DNA of 64,000 nt from Glandiceps talaboti (taxonomy: Eukaryota; Hemichordata; Enteropneusta; Spengelidae), in NCBI RefSeq assembly GCF_964340395.1, contig NC_135567.1, positions 11,072,984-11,136,983 of the forward strand. Reading direction: 5' to 3'. Shown here in pieces: positions 62,351 through 64,000 of this stretch. The first letter of the stretch is position 1; the number at the start of each line of letters is the position of its first letter. Made by a program: the position numbers and the translations under genes. A model generated the notes under the pieces. The model had not been told where the DNA came from and made no database searches. It saw nothing but the letters and a program-made list of their open reading frames with translations.

Positions 62351-63760
62351 GCCAATTTGTTTTTACATTATATTTACAGGTAATATAGAAGAAATTAAAT
62401 ATGTAGACACATTTCTTTTGTTTCTCATATCAAACTATACTGAAAGATGGCCATATCTGTAGTTAAAAACCTTACTTACTAGGTAGCTGAAAACACTGTG
62501 CTACATAGAGACATCATTTAAGTGTCTACCCCATATTATGAGGTACAAATTCGATATTCAGAACTGAATGTTTGACCTCGACTTTGACGTACAGATTCAA
62601 TGATCAAAATCCAGCTATTTCTTACATATTGCAGACATTTTGCTTTTCTCGGAATGACAATTTTTGTAAAAGATATTGGACACGGGAATGCAAAAAGCAA
62701 GGAAATGCTCTTAATTTTTTTTAATGAGTGGCAGCCAACTAATTGCACTAATTCTGGAAATGTTTGTTGCTGTAGCTTTTAGTTTTATAACTATATCTTT
62801 AAAGACACTCTTCAAATTCAATTCAACTTGGTAAATACTTCAAATAGTAACTAATCGCATATGTTTTGTTGCATTCCGACAATAATAGTGTGTAAAAGCG
62901 AAAATTAGAAAACTTGCCCTTATGGAAGGCATTCAATTTAAATCTGGTTGTTTGTGTGTGACAGCCATGTTTGGCTAAAAAAAATGATAATGTGTCGAAC
63001 CGCTTGAGAACCATAATACGTATAGACTTTATTCAACTGTCCAATATGAGACATTGACTTACTGTTGGTGTCAATTTAGTTTCCCACGCCATTGGCCGTT
63101 ACTACTTTGACTGAATGACAGCCATTTTTGTTCTGCAAGATCACTTTTTCTTAACTCCCAAACTGGAATACATAGAGAGATTCCATTCAAGTGTTTAATT
63201 CTATGTTTATTTTAAGACTATTGCCATTTGCTTTAACTTTGGCCTTCAGGGTTAGTGGTCAAGGTCGCACCATTTCATGCATATTGTACTAGTTAAGTCT
63301 GATGATTTGCTTTCAATCTTGCCTAAAGCTGATACTAAACACGGGAAACGCACAGGCGTCACATTGCTACTTATATCACTATATATATTCGCAAAAATTA
63401 ATACAGTTATTGACATTCGTTACATACTCTTATTTATTACAGCTATTTTGGCTAGAAAGGTTAGGATTGGATTTCAGCAACCTTTAAATGTTTTTAAAAC
63501 AAAAAGAAATGCAACATAGAAAGTGTCAATTCTGACTAGTCGATTATAAGGTAGAATGAAATTATTGCTGACGTATCAACTATGAGTTAAGTGTCAATCA
63601 GTCAATCAGGAGTTCTCTGCCCTATGAATCCCTGTTGTAACTGGCTATATTAAGTAGCCACACCCACTTCTCCACTCAATGTGCACACGACACGATAATA
63701 GGCTGTTTAGCATAAATTATAATAATGTGGTGTCCATTGTTAGAATATCTTTATATGAAG
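62351..63760. other. intergenic, no convincing gene
   Basis: One ATG-started 80-codon frame (63277-63519) has an AT-driven composition and no domain. A transposon end relic lies at 62912-62948. The 200 bp before 63857 may include a promoter (TATATTAA at 63645-63652, CCACACCC at 63658-63665), but this is uncertain. Confidence 0.5.
62912..62948. mobile_element. degraded right end of the 26563-27655 element family
   Basis: CTTATGGAAGGCATTCAATT followed by TAAATCTGGTTG parallels CTTACGGGAGGCATTCGGTT plus TAAATCTGG at the right end of the earlier element. Differences include CG to TG changes. Only the end is recognisable. Confidence 0.5.
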
Positions 63761-63856
63761 TAAATTTTACAAGCATTTCCATTGCAGCCAATACTACTGT
63801 ATACAGCTGAAAGGTGCAGATCTGTCCGAATAATTTCTCTCCTGAAAATATCGACG

Positions 63857-64000
63857 ATGAAGACTTTGAACGCATACAACCTGATGACTCTGCTTGTTCT
63901 CTCTCAGGTAATTATCGCATTTTGCTCTGCCTTGTGCACTTTTTATATCTCTGTGAGGCAGACAAACTGGTTTTCCGAGAGACATGTTGATAGTGTGAAA
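63857..64000 (+). CDS. 5' end of a probable type II membrane or secreted protein (partial)
   Basis: An open frame from ATG 63857 to the window edge (48 codons, no stop). It has a short N-terminal tail (MKTLNAYN), a hydrophobic segment of about 23 residues (residues 9-31, from LMTLLVLSQV to CTFYI) and a polar stretch (SVRQTNWFSERHVDSVK). This is the usual start of a signal-anchored protein such as a Golgi transferase; a cleaved signal peptide is also possible. An in-frame stop (63761-63763) lies upstream with no ATG between, which supports this start, and the context has A at -3. A CAG|GTAATT at 63905-63913 could be a splice donor, in which case only 17 codons are in exon 1. The product is unknown. 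Confidence 0.45.
   Translation, partial: MKTLNAYNLMTLLVLSQVIIAFCSALCTFYISVRQTNWFSERHVDSVK

Noticed and set aside
63277-63519. 80-residue ATG-started frame
   Set aside because: No domain, hydrophobic composition typical of AT-rich DNA, and no promoter or splice evidence.

Overview
This window looks like non-coding, repeat-dominated DNA from an animal genome, most likely a marine invertebrate. The grounds are AT-rich intergenic DNA with many microsatellites, relics of non-LTR (LINE) and Penelope-like retroelements, hammerhead ribozymes of the Penelope type, many palindromic GTACATGTAC motifs, and one intron-poor Golgi sulfotransferase gene. The phylum cannot be fixed from the sequence alone. 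Gene density is very low: one confident protein gene (17708-18946, minus), one probable gene 5' end running off the right edge (63857-64000, plus), and two weak exon candidates.

Layout. 1-974: unremarkable flank. 975-14257: a giant inverted repeat (arms about 4.4 kb, nearly identical, around a 4.4 kb spacer) whose arms are made of older, diverged repeats and carry a tRNA-like SINE head each. The spacer holds a separate foldback element and a TTTAGA-rich repeat block. 14258-17700: intergenic DNA with a possible exon and a possible TATA promoter. 17708-18946: a heparan sulfate 3-O-sulfotransferase-like gene with unusual changes at cofactor-binding positions. 19-26.5 kb: intergenic DNA with four retroelement relics (three LINE reverse transcriptase fragments and one Penelope-type GIY-YIG endonuclease).

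26.5-32.3 kb: three transposon-like elements in a row. The first has 13-bp terminal repeats (26563-27655) and is built from about 145-bp internal repeats. The second is a 3.3-kb element (28078-31352) with a 6-bp target duplication; its inverted ends are arrays of the palindrome CTCGTAATTACGAG, and it contains a hammerhead ribozyme. The third is a small foldback (32083-32242). 36264-37601: 31 copies of a 43-bp repeat with no net length change. 37971-38114: a pure GA tract. 38318-38404: a second hammerhead ribozyme. 40860-41400: a diverged two-copy repeat carrying RFX X-box-like palindromes. 43030-60880: an 11-copy tandem array of a roughly 1.65-kb unit that contains a foldback element with GACA and TC microsatellites in its loop. 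60880-62350: diverged and partly inverted relatives of that unit. 63857 to the end: a probable type II membrane protein start.

No multi-gene pathway is visible. The main interest is in mobile and repetitive DNA: self-cleaving ribozymes, one of them inside a DNA-transposon-like element; terminal inverted repeats built from a homeodomain-core palindrome; a very large palindrome; and a satellite that apparently grew from a foldback element. Most short open frames here are chance or microsatellite translations and are not annotated.
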